DNA of 64,000 nucleotides from JAGRMG01 sp047975215 (GTDB taxonomy: Bacteria > Pseudomonadota > Alphaproteobacteria > Rhodobacterales > Rhodobacteraceae): contig JBKEDD010000107.1 in assembly GCA_047975215.1 (NCBI GenBank), forward strand, positions 1 through 64,000. Direction: 5' to 3'. Below are positions 9,387 to 18,717 of the stretch, piece after piece. The notes under the pieces are model-generated. The model searched no databases. It saw only the letters and a list, made by a program, of their open reading frames with translations, and was not told where the DNA came from. The position numbers and the translations under genes are program-made. Each line of letters opens with the position of its first letter. The first letter of the stretch is position 1.

Positions 9387-10292
9387 TCATCCTGCCGGTT
9401 TGCAACCTGCATTCGCGGGTGCGATCCGGTGCCAGCGCCGCATCCGGGCGCGAAACCAGCTGCGCTGGCGCTTGGCGTACTGACGGGTGGCGACAACCGC
9501 CCGGTCGCGGGCCTGATCCAGCGTTATCTCGCCGCGGGCATGGGCCATCAGTTCGGGCACCCCGATCGCCCGGCAGGATGGCAGCGCCGGATCGTAGCGT
9601 TCGCGCATCGCCGCCACCTCATCCAGCGCACCCTGGGCGATCATGGCCTCGAACCGGCGTTCGATCCGCCCGACCAGCCAGTCCTTCGGCACGTCGAGCA
9701 GTATCGGAACCGCGCCGGACAAGGACAGGGCGGGGGGCGGTGTTTCGGCCTGCCAGTCGGCCAGCCCGCGGCCGGTCGCTTGCAGAACCTCCCAGGCGCG
9801 CTGGACCCGGGCGCGGTTGTGCCGGTCAAGCCCGCCGGCGGTGCGCGCATCCAGCCCCGCCAGCAGGTCGCCAAGTGTCAGGGCGTCGGCGCGGGCGCGA
9901 ATCCCCGCCGGTATGGGCGGTATTTCGGCCAGGCCCTCGGTCAGCGCGGTCAGGTAAAGCCCGGTACCGCCGACGATTATCGCCCGCTCGGGGCCGTGCA
10001 GCAGCGGGCGCAGATCGCGCAGCCAGTGCCCGGCGGAATAGGGCGCATCAAAGGCGACGTGACCGTAAAGACGATGCGGCGCGAGCGACTCGTCGTCCGG
10101 GGTCGGGCGGGCGGTGACGATCCGCCAGCAATCATAGACCTGGCTGGCATCGGCGTTTACGATCACTCCGCCCAGTTCCCGCGCGATGCGCAGCGCCAGC
10201 GCGGACTTGCCGCAGGCGGTGGGGCCGGCGATCAGGACCGGCGAGCGTTCGGGTATGCGCGGCAGTCCGCTCAGCGCGTGCATGCGATCCAT
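9387..10292 (-). CDS. miaA: tRNA dimethylallyltransferase
   Basis: A 301-residue cytoplasmic enzyme that transfers a dimethylallyl group to A37 of tRNAs reading UNN codons. The P-loop GPTACGKS is at about 23-30, DASQVY at 48-53 stands where most MiaA proteins have DSxQVY, and GGTGLY is at 108-113. The C-terminal RDRAVVATRQYAKRQRSWFR matches the tRNA-binding end. The start could be 10292 (MDRMHALSG) or 10283 (MHALSG); neither has a strong ribosome site. The gene is divergent from pyrH across about 108 bases that must carry both promoters. Confidence 0.95.
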   Translation of the reverse strand: MDRMHALSGLPRIPERSPVLIAGPTACGKSALALRIARELGGVIVNADASQVYDCWRIVTARPTPDDESLAPHRLYGHVAFDAPYSAGHWLRDLRPLLHGPERAIIVGGTGLYLTALTEGLAEIPPIPAGIRARADALTLGDLLAGLDARTAGGLDRHNRARVQRAWEVLQATGRGLADWQAETPPPALSLSGAVPILLDVPKDWLVGRIERRFEAMIAQGALDEVAAMRERYDPALPSCRAIGVPELMAHARGEITLDQARDRAVVATRQYAKRQRSWFRARMRRWHRIAPANAGCKPAG

Positions 10293-10400
10293 CCGGGCGT
10301 TGCAACCGGGAACCCGATCCCGGGCCATCGCACATTGAACATGGCCGCGATTTCCTTCATTTTGCGCGCAGCCTATCTTCCTGCCACCCCGGAGCGCAAC

Positions 10401-11174
10401 ATGACCCTTTTCCCCGCCGCCAAAGCGTCGCAGCACGGCGCGGCCCAGACGACATCGCAGGCCAACGCCATGTACAAACGCGTACTGCTCAAGATCTCGG
10501 GCGAGGCGCTGATGGGCGACCAGGGCTTCGGGCTGCACCCGCCGACCGTCCAGCGCATCGCGCAGGAGGTCAGGTCGGTGCACGAGATCGGGGTCCAGAT
10601 CTGCATGGTGATCGGGGGCGGCAACATCTTTCGCGGCCTGCAAGGCTCGGCCCAGGGGATGGAGCGCACGACGGCCGACTACATGGGTATGCTGGCGACG
10701 GTCATGAACGCGTTGGCGATGCAATCGGCGCTGGAGGGTCTGGGCGTCTATACCCGGGTCATCTCGGCCATCCGCATGGACGAGGTGGCCGAGCCCTATA
10801 TCCGCCGCCGTGCCGTGCGCCATCTCGAGAAACAGCGCGTCTGCATCTTTGCCGCCGGCACCGGCAACCCGTATTTCACCACCGATACGGCCGCCACGCT
10901 GCGTGCCAACGAAATGGCCTGCGAGGCGATCTTCAAGGGCACCAAGGTCGATGGGGTCTATGACCGCGATCCGGTCAAGTTTCCCGATGCCAAACGCTAT
11001 GACCAGGTCAGCTATGACGATGTTCTGGCCAAGCGGCTGGGGGTGATGGATGCCAGCGCCATCGCGCTGGCGCGCGACAACAACCTGCCGATCATCGTGT
11101 TTTCGCTGGACGAACCGGGCGGGTTCAAGGGCATCCTTGCGGGTAAGGGCACCTATACAAAGGTGTGCGGCTAG
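10401..11174 (+). CDS. pyrH: UMP kinase
   Basis: A 257-residue amino-acid-kinase-fold enzyme that makes UDP from UMP and ATP, feeding pyrimidine and cell-wall nucleotide-sugar synthesis. KRVLLKISGEALMG near residue 25-38, VIGGGNIFRG and the late GTKVDGVYDRDPVKFPDA segment are all diagnostic. The start at 10401 has GGAG seven bases upstream and gives a 23-residue extension before the core; an ATG at the core (MYKRVLL) is possible but lacks such a site. It opens the plus-strand envelope cluster and is followed by frr after 46 bases. Confidence 0.96.
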   Translation: MTLFPAAKASQHGAAQTTSQANAMYKRVLLKISGEALMGDQGFGLHPPTVQRIAQEVRSVHEIGVQICMVIGGGNIFRGLQGSAQGMERTTADYMGMLATVMNALAMQSALEGLGVYTRVISAIRMDEVAEPYIRRRAVRHLEKQRVCIFAAGTGNPYFTTDTAATLRANEMACEAIFKGTKVDGVYDRDPVKFPDAKRYDQVSYDDVLAKRLGVMDASAIALARDNNLPIIVFSLDEPGGFKGILAGKGTYTKVCG

Positions 11175-11220
11175 GGCTATAGACCGCAACAAGGGCAACC
11201 GGACACGCGGGAAGAACAAC

Positions 11221-11787
11221 ATGTCTGACACATTCGAACTGGATACCGACGATCTGCAAAGGCGCATGGATGGCGCCATGGCGGCGCTGCGGACCGAATT
11301 CGCCTCGCTGCGCACCGGGCGGGCCAGCGCCTCGATGCTAGAGCCGGTCATGGTCGAAGCCTACGGCCAGCCGACCCCGATCAACCAGGTCGGCACCGTC
11401 AACGTGCCCGAACCCCGGATGGTGACGATCAACGTCTGGGACAAGGGGCTGGTCGGCAAGGTCGAAAAGGCGATCCGCGAGTCGGGGCTGGGGATCAATC
11501 CGCAGCTCAACGGCACCATCATCATGCTGCCGATTCCCGAACTGAACGAGGAACGCCGCCGCGAGTTGACCAAGGTAGCCGGGCAATACGCCGAACATGC
11601 CCGCGTGGCGATCCGCAACGTGCGCCGCGACGGCATGGATCGCATCAAGAAGGCCAAGTCCGAGGGAACCGTGTCCGAGGACGATCAGAAATTCTGGGAA
11701 ACCGAGGTGCAGGAACTGACCGACAAGATGGTTGCCGCGGTGGATGCAGCACTGGAGACCAAGCAATCCGAAATCATGCAGGTCTGA
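11221..11787 (+). CDS. frr: Ribosome recycling factor
   Basis: A 188-residue protein that splits the post-termination ribosome together with EF-G. It has the RRF signature near the N-terminus (MAALRTEFASLRTGRASASM), then the NVPEPRMVTINVWDK and AIRESGLGINPQLNGTIIML segments of domain II, and the long C-terminal helix with RRELTKVAGQYAEHARVAIR and VQELTDKMVAAVDAALETK. Length is normal for the family. It follows pyrH, the usual bacterial order. Confidence 0.97.
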   Translation: MSDTFELDTDDLQRRMDGAMAALRTEFASLRTGRASASMLEPVMVEAYGQPTPINQVGTVNVPEPRMVTINVWDKGLVGKVEKAIRESGLGINPQLNGTIIMLPIPELNEERRRELTKVAGQYAEHARVAIRNVRRDGMDRIKKAKSEGTVSEDDQKFWETEVQELTDKMVAAVDAALETKQSEIMQV

Positions 11788-11795
11788 GCCTGCCC

Positions 11796-12530
11796 ATGCC
11801 CCGCGACACCGAACCCGGCGGCGAACCGCGCGGCCCGCGCCATGTCGCCATCATCATGGATGGCAACGGCCGCTGGGCGCAGGCGCGGGGACGGCCGCGG
11901 CTGTTTGGCCATCACGCCGGCGCGCGCCGCGTTCGCGAGGTCGTCGAGGCGTGTCCGGGGCTGAACATCAAGTACCTGACGATATTCGCGTTCTCGACGG
12001 AGAACTGGAAACGCACCCAGGTCGAGGTGGCCGGGCTGATGAAACTGTTCCGCCGCTATATCACCAAGGAAACCCGCGCCCTTCGGGAAAAGGGGGTGCG
12101 GGTGCGCTTCATCGGCGACCGGGTGCGGCTGGATAACAAGCTGACGGCGCTGATGGATCGTCTTGAGCGCGAGACCGAAGGCAACGACCTGGTGCATCTG
12201 ACCATCGCGCTGAATTACGGCAGCCGCGACGAGGTGGCGCGCGCCACAAGGCGCCTGGCACAGGATGTGGCCGACGGCCGCCTGAAACCCCAGGACGTTG
12301 ACGAGGAGACGCTGCCCAAATACCTGGATACCTGCGTATTGCCCGACCCCGACCTAGTGATCCGCACCAGCGGCGAGGCGCGGATTTCCAATTTCCTGCT
12401 TTGGCAGTCGGCCTATTCCGAATACGAGTTCATAGATACCCTGTGGCCTGATTTCACCGCCGCGGAACTGGCGCGGCTGTGCGAGAGCTATGGCACCCGC
12501 GACCGCCGGTTCGGAGCCGTCAAGGCATGA
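11796..12530 (+). CDS. uppS: Isoprenyl transferase (undecaprenyl diphosphate synthase)
   Basis: A 244-residue cis-prenyltransferase that makes the C55 carrier lipid for peptidoglycan and polysaccharides. The catalytic Asp is D22 in IIMDGNGRWAQARG. FAFSTENWKR follows, and LVIRTSGEARISNFLLWQSA with YSEYEFIDTLWPDF marks the C-terminal substrate-binding end. Eight bases separate it from frr, and its stop overlaps the cdsA start (ATGA), which suggests translational coupling. Confidence 0.97.
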   Translation: MPRDTEPGGEPRGPRHVAIIMDGNGRWAQARGRPRLFGHHAGARRVREVVEACPGLNIKYLTIFAFSTENWKRTQVEVAGLMKLFRRYITKETRALREKGVRVRFIGDRVRLDNKLTALMDRLERETEGNDLVHLTIALNYGSRDEVARATRRLAQDVADGRLKPQDVDEETLPKYLDTCVLPDPDLVIRTSGEARISNFLLWQSAYSEYEFIDTLWPDFTAAELARLCESYGTRDRRFGAVKA

Positions 12531-13321
12531 GCCAGGCCGCGGGCAGATGGGCAGATCTGGGCCCGCGTCTGATCTCGGCCGTGGTGCTGATAGCCGTGGC
12601 GGCGTTCGCAGTGCGCATCGGCGGGGTGACGTTCGAGGCGTTCGTCGCGCTGGTCTGCGCGGCGATGGTCTGGGAACTGGCGCGCATGCTGGATGTCGCG
12701 CGGCCCGGCGCGGCGCTGGCGCTGGCGGCGCTGACAGCCGTGGCGATATTCGCCGACCCGCGCCTGCCGCCGATGCTGGTCTTGCCGGTGCTGGCCGTTC
12801 CTGCCCTGGCGGGGCTGGCCCTAATCGGCCGGAACCGAGGATTGTTCGCGGTCTTTGCCGTGTGGATCGCGCTGGCCGGGCACGGGTTCATCTGGGTGCG
12901 CGGCGATCTGGGCATCGCCGGCATGGCATGGCTGATCTGTGTCGTGGTCGCAACCGACGTTGCCGGCTATTTTGCCGGCAAGGCGATCGGCGGGCCGAAA
13001 TTCTGGCCCCGTGTCAGCCCCAAGAAGACCTGGTCGGGCACCGCGGCGGGCTGGGTCGCGGCGGCGCTGGTGGCGGGCGGTTTCGTGCTTTGGGCCGGGG
13101 CCGGGCCGTGGCTGATCGCGCTGTCGGTGGCAATGTCGTTTGCCTCGCAGGCCGGCGACGTTGCCGAAAGCGCCATCAAGCGCAAGAGCGGAGTCAAGGA
13201 TGCCAGCCGCCTGATTCCCGGCCATGGCGGATTTCTGGACCGGTTCGATGGCATGATGGGGGCCGCGCTGTTTCTGGCCCTGGCGGGGCAGGTACCGGGC
13301 CTTCTGCCGGAATTTGTCTGA
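12527..13321 (+). CDS. cdsA: Phosphatidate cytidylyltransferase
   Basis: A 264-residue integral membrane enzyme that makes CDP-diacylglycerol from phosphatidate and CTP. It has about seven hydrophobic segments and the C-terminal CdsA signature: FASQAGDVAESAIKRKSG, then KDASRLIPGHGGFLDRFDG, with the expected Asp and Lys/Arg positions. The start ATG overlaps the uppS stop in ATGA. Confidence 0.95.
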   Translation: MSQAAGRWADLGPRLISAVVLIAVAAFAVRIGGVTFEAFVALVCAAMVWELARMLDVARPGAALALAALTAVAIFADPRLPPMLVLPVLAVPALAGLALIGRNRGLFAVFAVWIALAGHGFIWVRGDLGIAGMAWLICVVVATDVAGYFAGKAIGGPKFWPRVSPKKTWSGTAAGWVAAALVAGGFVLWAGAGPWLIALSVAMSFASQAGDVAESAIKRKSGVKDASRLIPGHGGFLDRFDGMMGAALFLALAGQVPGLLPEFV

Positions 13322-13323
13322 TC

Positions 13324-14496
13324 ATGCGCAAGATCTCGATCCTGGGCGCCACCGGTTCCGTCGGGCAGAACACCATCGACCTGATCGCGCGTGACCCGGA
13401 CGCATACGACGTGGTGGCGCTGACCGGCGGGGCCAATATCGCGCGGCTGGCCGAGGACGCCCGCGCCCTGGGTGCCGATCTGGCGGTGACGGCGCATGAG
13501 GACCGGTATGCGGATCTGCGCGACGCGCTGGCGGGCTCGGGGGTCGAGGCCGCCGCCGGTGCGCAGGCGCTGAACGAGGCGGGCGCGCGCCCGGCCGACT
13601 GGGTGATGTCGGCCATCGTCGGCGCCGCGGGCCTTGCGCCGGGTCTGGCGGTGCTGGAGCAGGGCGCGACACTGGCGCTGGCCAACAAGGAATCGCTGGT
13701 TTGCGCAGGTCCGCTGATGCTGGAGGCCGCGCGCCGGCATGGCGCCCGCATCCTGCCCGTGGACAGCGAGCATTCGGCGGTGTTCCAGGCCCTGACCGGC
13801 GAGGACAGCGCCGCGATCGAACGTATCGTCATCACCGCGTCGGGCGGGGCGTTTCGCGACTGGCCGCTTGAGCGGCTGGCCCATGCCACTCTGGCGCAGG
13901 CGTCGAGCCATCCCAATTGGGACATGGGGCAGAGAATTACCATCGACAGCGCATCCATGTTCAACAAGGCCATGGAAGTTATTGAAACACGGGAATATTT
14001 CGGCGTTCCCCCTGACCAGATCGAGGTCGTGATCCACCCCGAATCACTGGTTCACGCGCTGGTTGGGTTTCGCGACGGCGCGATGATGGCGCATGTCGGC
14101 GCACCAGACATGCGCCATGCCATCGGCTATGCGCTGCACTGGCCCGAACGGCGCCACCTGCCTGTCGAGCGGCTCGACCTGGCGCGGATCGGCCAACTGA
14201 ATTTCCGCGCCCCCGACGAGGCCCGCTATCCGGCGCTGCGCCTGGCGCGGGCCGTGATGGCGCGCGGCGGGCTGATGGGGGCGGTGTTCAACGCCGCCAA
14301 GGAACGCGCGCTGGACGGGTTCATCGCCGGGCGCATCGGGTTTGCCGACATGGCCGCGACAGTCGAAGATGTGCTGACCCGGTTCGAGACGCGCCCGGGC
14401 CTCATTGAGGCCGCAATGACACTTGATAATGTGGTGCAAACAGACCATCTCGCTCGGGCGTGGACCGATGACGCGATGGCAGAGCGAGCAGGTTAG
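13324..14496 (+). CDS. dxr: 1-deoxy-D-xylulose 5-phosphate reductoisomerase
   Basis: A 390-residue enzyme that converts DXP to MEP with NADPH, the committed step of the non-mevalonate isoprenoid pathway that supplies UppS. The Rossmann motif GATGSVG is at 8-14. LANKESLVCAG, VDSEHSAVFQAL and ITASGGAFRDWP carry metal- and substrate-binding residues, and HPNWDMGQRITIDSASMFNK completes the active site. The gene starts two bases after cdsA ends. Confidence 0.97.
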   Translation: MRKISILGATGSVGQNTIDLIARDPDAYDVVALTGGANIARLAEDARALGADLAVTAHEDRYADLRDALAGSGVEAAAGAQALNEAGARPADWVMSAIVGAAGLAPGLAVLEQGATLALANKESLVCAGPLMLEAARRHGARILPVDSEHSAVFQALTGEDSAAIERIVITASGGAFRDWPLERLAHATLAQASSHPNWDMGQRITIDSASMFNKAMEVIETREYFGVPPDQIEVVIHPESLVHALVGFRDGAMMAHVGAPDMRHAIGYALHWPERRHLPVERLDLARIGQLNFRAPDEARYPALRLARAVMARGGLMGAVFNAAKERALDGFIAGRIGFADMAATVEDVLTRFETRPGLIEAAMTLDNVVQTDHLARAWTDDAMAERAG

Positions 14497-14504
14497 GGTA
14501 CGGT

Positions 14505-15857
14505 TTGGATGCAATCGGGTTGATACCGCAGTTCGGCGGCGTGGCGTGGACTGTTCTTGCCTTCGTGGTGGCGCTGTCGGTGATCGTGGCGGTGCATGAA
14601 TACGGCCACTACATCGTCGGGCGCTGGTCGGGCATTCATGCCGAAGTCTTCTCGCTGGGGTTCGGCCCGGTGCTGTGGAGCCGGACGGACCGCCGCGGCA
14701 CCCGCTGGCAGCTCGCGGCGCTGCCGTTCGGGGGCTATGTCAAGTTTCTGGGCGATTTCGGCGCGGCCTCGGGCAAGGACAGCGCCACGATGGCCGAGAT
14801 CTACCGCAGAAATCCCGACGATCTGCGCCATACCATGCATGGCGCGCCGCTTTGGGCGCGCACGGCGACGGTGGCGGCGGGCCCGGTGTTCAACTTCGTG
14901 CTCTCGATTCTCGTGTTCACCGCGATCTTCATGTTTCGCGGCGTCGCCAGCGACCCGCTGACGGTGGGCGAATTGAACCCGCTCCCGGCGGGGCATTACG
15001 AATTGCAGACGGGCGATGTGATCCTGGGCATTGCCGGAACGCCTTTGCCGGGGGGCCAGGATGGCAAGGCCTGGTCGGCCTTTTCCGCCGCCATCCCGAG
15101 GCAACCGGTGCTGGATTACGACATTTCCCGCGACGGCCGCGGCATGACGGTGTCGGGGCCGTTCCTGTTTCCGCCGCAGGTGTCGCAGGTCAGCCCGCGC
15201 AGCGCCGCGATGGACAGCGGTTTCGAACCCGGCGATGTCATCACCGCCATAGATGGCGAACCGGTATTCGCCTTCGACCAGTTGAAATCGGCGGTCGAGG
15301 AGTCGGAGGGCCGGGCGCTGCTGCTGGACGTGTGGCGCGACGGGCAGACGCTCGAATTCGCGCTGGCGCCGCGGCGCACCGACGAACCGCAGGCCGATGG
15401 CGGCTTTCACACGGTCTGGCGCATCGGCATCGTGGGCGATATGGCGTTTCTTCCCGCAACCGAGGCGGCCGGCCCGTTCGAGGCGATGCGGGAGGGCGTC
15501 GCACAGACCTACCGTATCATCACCGGTTCGCTGTCGGGTCTGTGGCACATGATTACCGGCGCGATCAGCACCTGCAACATCTCGGGACCGATCGGCATCG
15601 CCGAAACCTCGGGCGCGATGGCGTCCCAGGGCGCGCAAAGCTTCATCTGGTTCATAGCGGTATTGTCCACCGCCGTGGGCCTGTTGAACCTGTTCCCGAT
15701 TCCGGCGCTGGATGGCGGCCATCTGGTATTTTATGCCTACGAGGCGATCTCGGGCAAACCGCCCAGCGACACGGTGCTGCGCGTGCTGATGGCGATCGGG
15801 GTGGCGATGATCCTGACACTCATGGTGTTCGCGCTGGGCAACGATCTGTTCTGCTAG
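14505..15857 (+). CDS. rseP: Site-2 intramembrane metalloprotease
   Basis: A 450-residue zinc protease that cleaves membrane substrates, such as anti-sigma factors and signal-peptide remnants. HEYGH at 31-35 supplies zinc ligands and the catalytic Glu inside the first helix; the third ligand is expected in NLFPIPALDGGHLVFY near residue 400. Two PDZ-like regions lie between (about 125-190 and 205-290). No ATG precedes the HEYGH helix. The only start that leaves the helix complete is TTG at 14505, eight bases after the dxr stop, with GGTTAGGG upstream. Neighbouring dxr and bamA are the usual context. Confidence 0.93.
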   Translation: MDAIGLIPQFGGVAWTVLAFVVALSVIVAVHEYGHYIVGRWSGIHAEVFSLGFGPVLWSRTDRRGTRWQLAALPFGGYVKFLGDFGAASGKDSATMAEIYRRNPDDLRHTMHGAPLWARTATVAAGPVFNFVLSILVFTAIFMFRGVASDPLTVGELNPLPAGHYELQTGDVILGIAGTPLPGGQDGKAWSAFSAAIPRQPVLDYDISRDGRGMTVSGPFLFPPQVSQVSPRSAAMDSGFEPGDVITAIDGEPVFAFDQLKSAVEESEGRALLLDVWRDGQTLEFALAPRRTDEPQADGGFHTVWRIGIVGDMAFLPATEAAGPFEAMREGVAQTYRIITGSLSGLWHMITGAISTCNISGPIGIAETSGAMASQGAQSFIWFIAVLSTAVGLLNLFPIPALDGGHLVFYAYEAISGKPPSDTVLRVLMAIGVAMILTLMVFALGNDLFC

Positions 15858-16082
15858 CGACGTGGACTCGTGGTTCGGCACATCGAAATCCGGGCAGGAC
15901 AGAGGTTCGCGCCCGGTTTCCGATGTGTCCGATCCCGGCTTCGGCCGACCGGCGCCCGCGCCCGCGCCGCGCCTGAAAGCCGATACCGGTACCCGGACCG
16001 AGATGTCAAAGTACTGCCACATTCCCCCGCTACATGTGCCCGCGGATGCAACCAGAGGAACGCAAGAAAAGAGGAGTGGACC

Positions 16083-16220
16083 ATGCACGCACTGCAACGC
16101 TCATATCGCGGACTCGGCCTGGTCATGCAGCTGAACTGGGACCGTATCATTTCGTTTCTGACCATCGCCTTCGCGCTGGTCGTGGGGGCCTATGTCGGCA
16201 GTCTTTTTGGCGGTCTGTGA
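16083..16220 (+). CDS. Small membrane protein between rseP and bamA
   Basis: A 45-residue ORF: MHALQRSYRGLGLVMQLNWD, then a single hydrophobic helix of about 20 residues ending GAYVGSLFGGL. It has a strong ribosome site (GAGGAG, seven bases before ATG), its own upstream intergenic region of 225 bases, and a rho-independent terminator right after its stop, so it may be an independent transcript. I do not recognise the family. The charged and aromatic N-terminus with one helix would fit a regulatory or complex-stabilising membrane peptide. Confidence 0.6.
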   Translation: MHALQRSYRGLGLVMQLNWDRIISFLTIAFALVVGAYVGSLFGGL

Positions 16221-16244
16221 TTCTCGGCACGAACCGGCGGGCGA

Positions 16245-16286
16245 CCCCGCGCGGCCGGACCGGCCGCGCGGGGTTTTCTTGTTTTT
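16245..16286 (+). terminator. Rho-independent terminator
   Basis: A perfect 12-bp GC stem (16245-16256 with 16262-16273), a 5-base loop, then TTTTCTTGTTTTT. It separates the rseP/small-protein part from bamA, so bamA probably has its own promoter in 16287-16348. Confidence 0.9.
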
Positions 16287-16348
16287 GACAACCCCCGGCA
16301 TTCCCGATACTCACGATTCAACGTCAGCATTAAACTGGGTTGGGGACA

Positions 16349-18709
16349 ATGGCATTGGGCATGAATGCGGGTATATCCTGCGCTGACCGGACAGACACGC
16401 GCCATATCTTGTATCGTTTCGCACTGGCGATTTTTCTTTTTTCCGCAATGGCATTTACCGTTCTGCCCGGTGCGGCGGCGGCGCAAAGCTACACCTTCAA
16501 TTCGGTCAGGGTGGAAGGCAACCAGCGCATCGAAGCCTCGACAGTGATCGCCCGCGCGGGAATCGCGCGCGGCAAGGCCGTCAGTGCCGGCGAGTTGAAC
16601 GACGCCTATCAGCGCATTCTTGACAGTGGCGTTTTTGAGACAGTCGAACTCGACCCGCAGGGCGGCACCCTGGTCATCCGGGTGCAGGAGTTTTCGACCA
16701 TCAACATCGTCAATTTCGAGGGCAACAGGCGCATCAAGGACGAGGATCTGGAAAAGATCGTCGAGTCGAAGTCGCGCCGCGTTTTCAACCCGACCCTGGC
16801 CGAGGCCGATGCCGCAAAGATCGCCGAGGCCTATTCTCAGACCGGGCGCATCGCCGCGACGGTGACGCCGCGTATCATCCGGCGCAGCGAGAACCGGGTC
16901 GATCTGGTGTTCGAGATCTCCGAGGGCGACACCATCGAGTTCGAACGCGTGAGCTTTGTCGGCAACCGCGCCTTTTCCGACCGCCGCCTGCGTCAGGTAC
17001 TGGAAACCAAGCAGGCCAATTTCCTGCGCGCCTTCATCCGCGCCGACACGCTGGTCGAAGAACGCATCGCCTTTGACAAGCAGGTGCTGAAAGATTTCTA
17101 CCTGTCGCGCGGATATGTCGATTTCCGCGTCAACAGCGCCAATGTCGAACTCACGCGCGAACGCGATGCCTTCTATCTGGTGGTCGATGTGACCGAGGGC
17201 CAGCAATATTCGTTCGGCAAGATCACGACGGTAAGCGAGATGGCGGGGGTCGACGCGCAGCCCTATCATGCGGCGCTTAACATCCGCCCCGGCGTGACCT
17301 ATTCGCCGCTGCTTGTGGAACGCTCCATCGCCCGCCAGGAACGTCTGGCGATCAGGAACGGCGTGGACTTCCTGCGCGTCGAGCCGCGCTTTACCCGCAA
17401 CGACCGCGATTTGACGCTGGATGTGGAATTCGCGCTGACGAAGGGGCCGCGCGTCTTTGTCGAACGCATCGACATCGAGGGCAACACGACGACGCTCGAT
17501 CGCGTGATCCGCCAGCAGTTCACCACCGTCGAGGGCGATCCGTTCAATCCGCGCGAGGTTCGCCAGAGCGCCGAGCGCATCCGCGCGCTGGGTTTCTTCG
17601 CCAAGGCCGATGTCGAGGCACGCGAAGGATCCTCGCCCGATCAGGTGGTGATCGACGTCGACGTCGAGGAACAGCCTACCGGTACGCTGAGCCTGGGCGG
17701 GTCCTATTCCGTCAACGACGGTTTCGGCGTCGCCATCGGCCTTTCGGAAAGCAACTTTCTGGGACGTGGCCAGCGCCTTTCGCTGACGCTGTCGACGGCG
17801 CAGGAGGCCGAATCCTACATACTCGGGTTCACCGAACCCTATCTGCTGGGCCGCGATCTGCGGTTCGATCTGGACCTTGGCGTCGCGGGCCGCACATCGA
17901 CTTTCGCAACCTACGACACCGAACGCATCTTCTTTACCCCGGCGTTGACCTTCAACACCGGCGAGCGCGCCAAGCTCACCCTGAAATACGATTGGCAGCG
18001 CAGCGAGATGCTGACCCGGACTCCGCCGGAGCATGGCCTTGTGATCGGCCGCGAAATCGCCCAGGGCGATCTGTCGTCCTCGACACTGGGGCTGACCTAC
18101 AGCTATGACAGCCGGCTGACCGGCCTCAACCCCAATGCCGGCGTGCTGTTCGAGGTCGGCGCCGATTTCGCCGGGATCGGCGGCGATTCGGAATATGTGC
18201 GAACCTCGGCCAAGGCGATCGCGCAGACCAAGGTGTTCCACGAGGAAATCACCCTGCGCGCCACCTTCGAAGCCGGGATGATGAACTGGACCGGCTCAGG
18301 GTTTTCGCGCTCGGTCGATCGCTATGTTCTCAACCCCGACATCATGCGCGGCTTTGAACCCGGCGGTATCGGGCCGCGCGACCAGACCGGCACCGCCGAC
18401 GACTTTCTGGGCGGCAACATCTTCGCGGTTGCCCGGTTCGAGGCCGAGTTCCCCATCGGGCTGCCCGAAGAACTGGGGCTTCGCGGCGGTCTGTTCTACG
18501 ATGTCGGCAACCTGTGGAACCTCGATAACGTGGATACGGCGGGCGCGACCATCGTCGGCGCCGGTGGGTCGTTCCGCCATGTCATCGGATTTTCACTGTT
18601 GTGGACAACCGGTTTCGGCCCGCTGCGCTTCAACTTCTCGAACGCGCTCAAGAAGGAAGCGTTCGACAAGGAACAAAGCTTCGATCTGACGCTTCAGGCC
18701 CGGTTCTGA
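16349..18709 (+). CDS. bamA: Outer-membrane protein assembly factor BamA
   Basis: A 786-residue Omp85-family protein that folds beta-barrel proteins into the outer membrane. A signal peptide ends near GAAAAQS. Five POTRA domains follow, beginning YTFNSVRVEGNQRI and including VNFEGNRRIKDEDLEKIVES and VERIDIEGNTTTLDRVIRQQ. The C-terminal 16-strand barrel contains the MRGFEPGGIGPRD loop (the conserved R-G-F of Omp85) and ends in the expected aromatic residue (LTLQARF). The ATG at 16349 is favoured; a Met at 16361 is possible. Confidence 0.97.
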   Translation: MALGMNAGISCADRTDTRHILYRFALAIFLFSAMAFTVLPGAAAAQSYTFNSVRVEGNQRIEASTVIARAGIARGKAVSAGELNDAYQRILDSGVFETVELDPQGGTLVIRVQEFSTINIVNFEGNRRIKDEDLEKIVESKSRRVFNPTLAEADAAKIAEAYSQTGRIAATVTPRIIRRSENRVDLVFEISEGDTIEFERVSFVGNRAFSDRRLRQVLETKQANFLRAFIRADTLVEERIAFDKQVLKDFYLSRGYVDFRVNSANVELTRERDAFYLVVDVTEGQQYSFGKITTVSEMAGVDAQPYHAALNIRPGVTYSPLLVERSIARQERLAIRNGVDFLRVEPRFTRNDRDLTLDVEFALTKGPRVFVERIDIEGNTTTLDRVIRQQFTTVEGDPFNPREVRQSAERIRALGFFAKADVEAREGSSPDQVVIDVDVEEQPTGTLSLGGSYSVNDGFGVAIGLSESNFLGRGQRLSLTLSTAQEAESYILGFTEPYLLGRDLRFDLDLGVAGRTSTFATYDTERIFFTPALTFNTGERAKLTLKYDWQRSEMLTRTPPEHGLVIGREIAQGDLSSSTLGLTYSYDSRLTGLNPNAGVLFEVGADFAGIGGDSEYVRTSAKAIAQTKVFHEEITLRATFEAGMMNWTGSGFSRSVDRYVLNPDIMRGFEPGGIGPRDQTGTADDFLGGNIFAVARFEAEFPIGLPEELGLRGGLFYDVGNLWNLDNVDTAGATIVGAGGSFRHVIGFSLLWTTGFGPLRFNFSNALKKEAFDKEQSFDLTLQARF

Positions 18710-18717
18710 GCCTCGCC

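Noticed and set aside
15862..16134. 90-codon ORF between rseP and the small membrane protein
   Set aside because: Pro/Arg-rich shadow without start signals; it overlaps the better-supported 45-residue gene in another frame.
16190..18241. 683-codon minus-strand ORF
   Set aside because: Antisense to bamA, with no start signal or domain.
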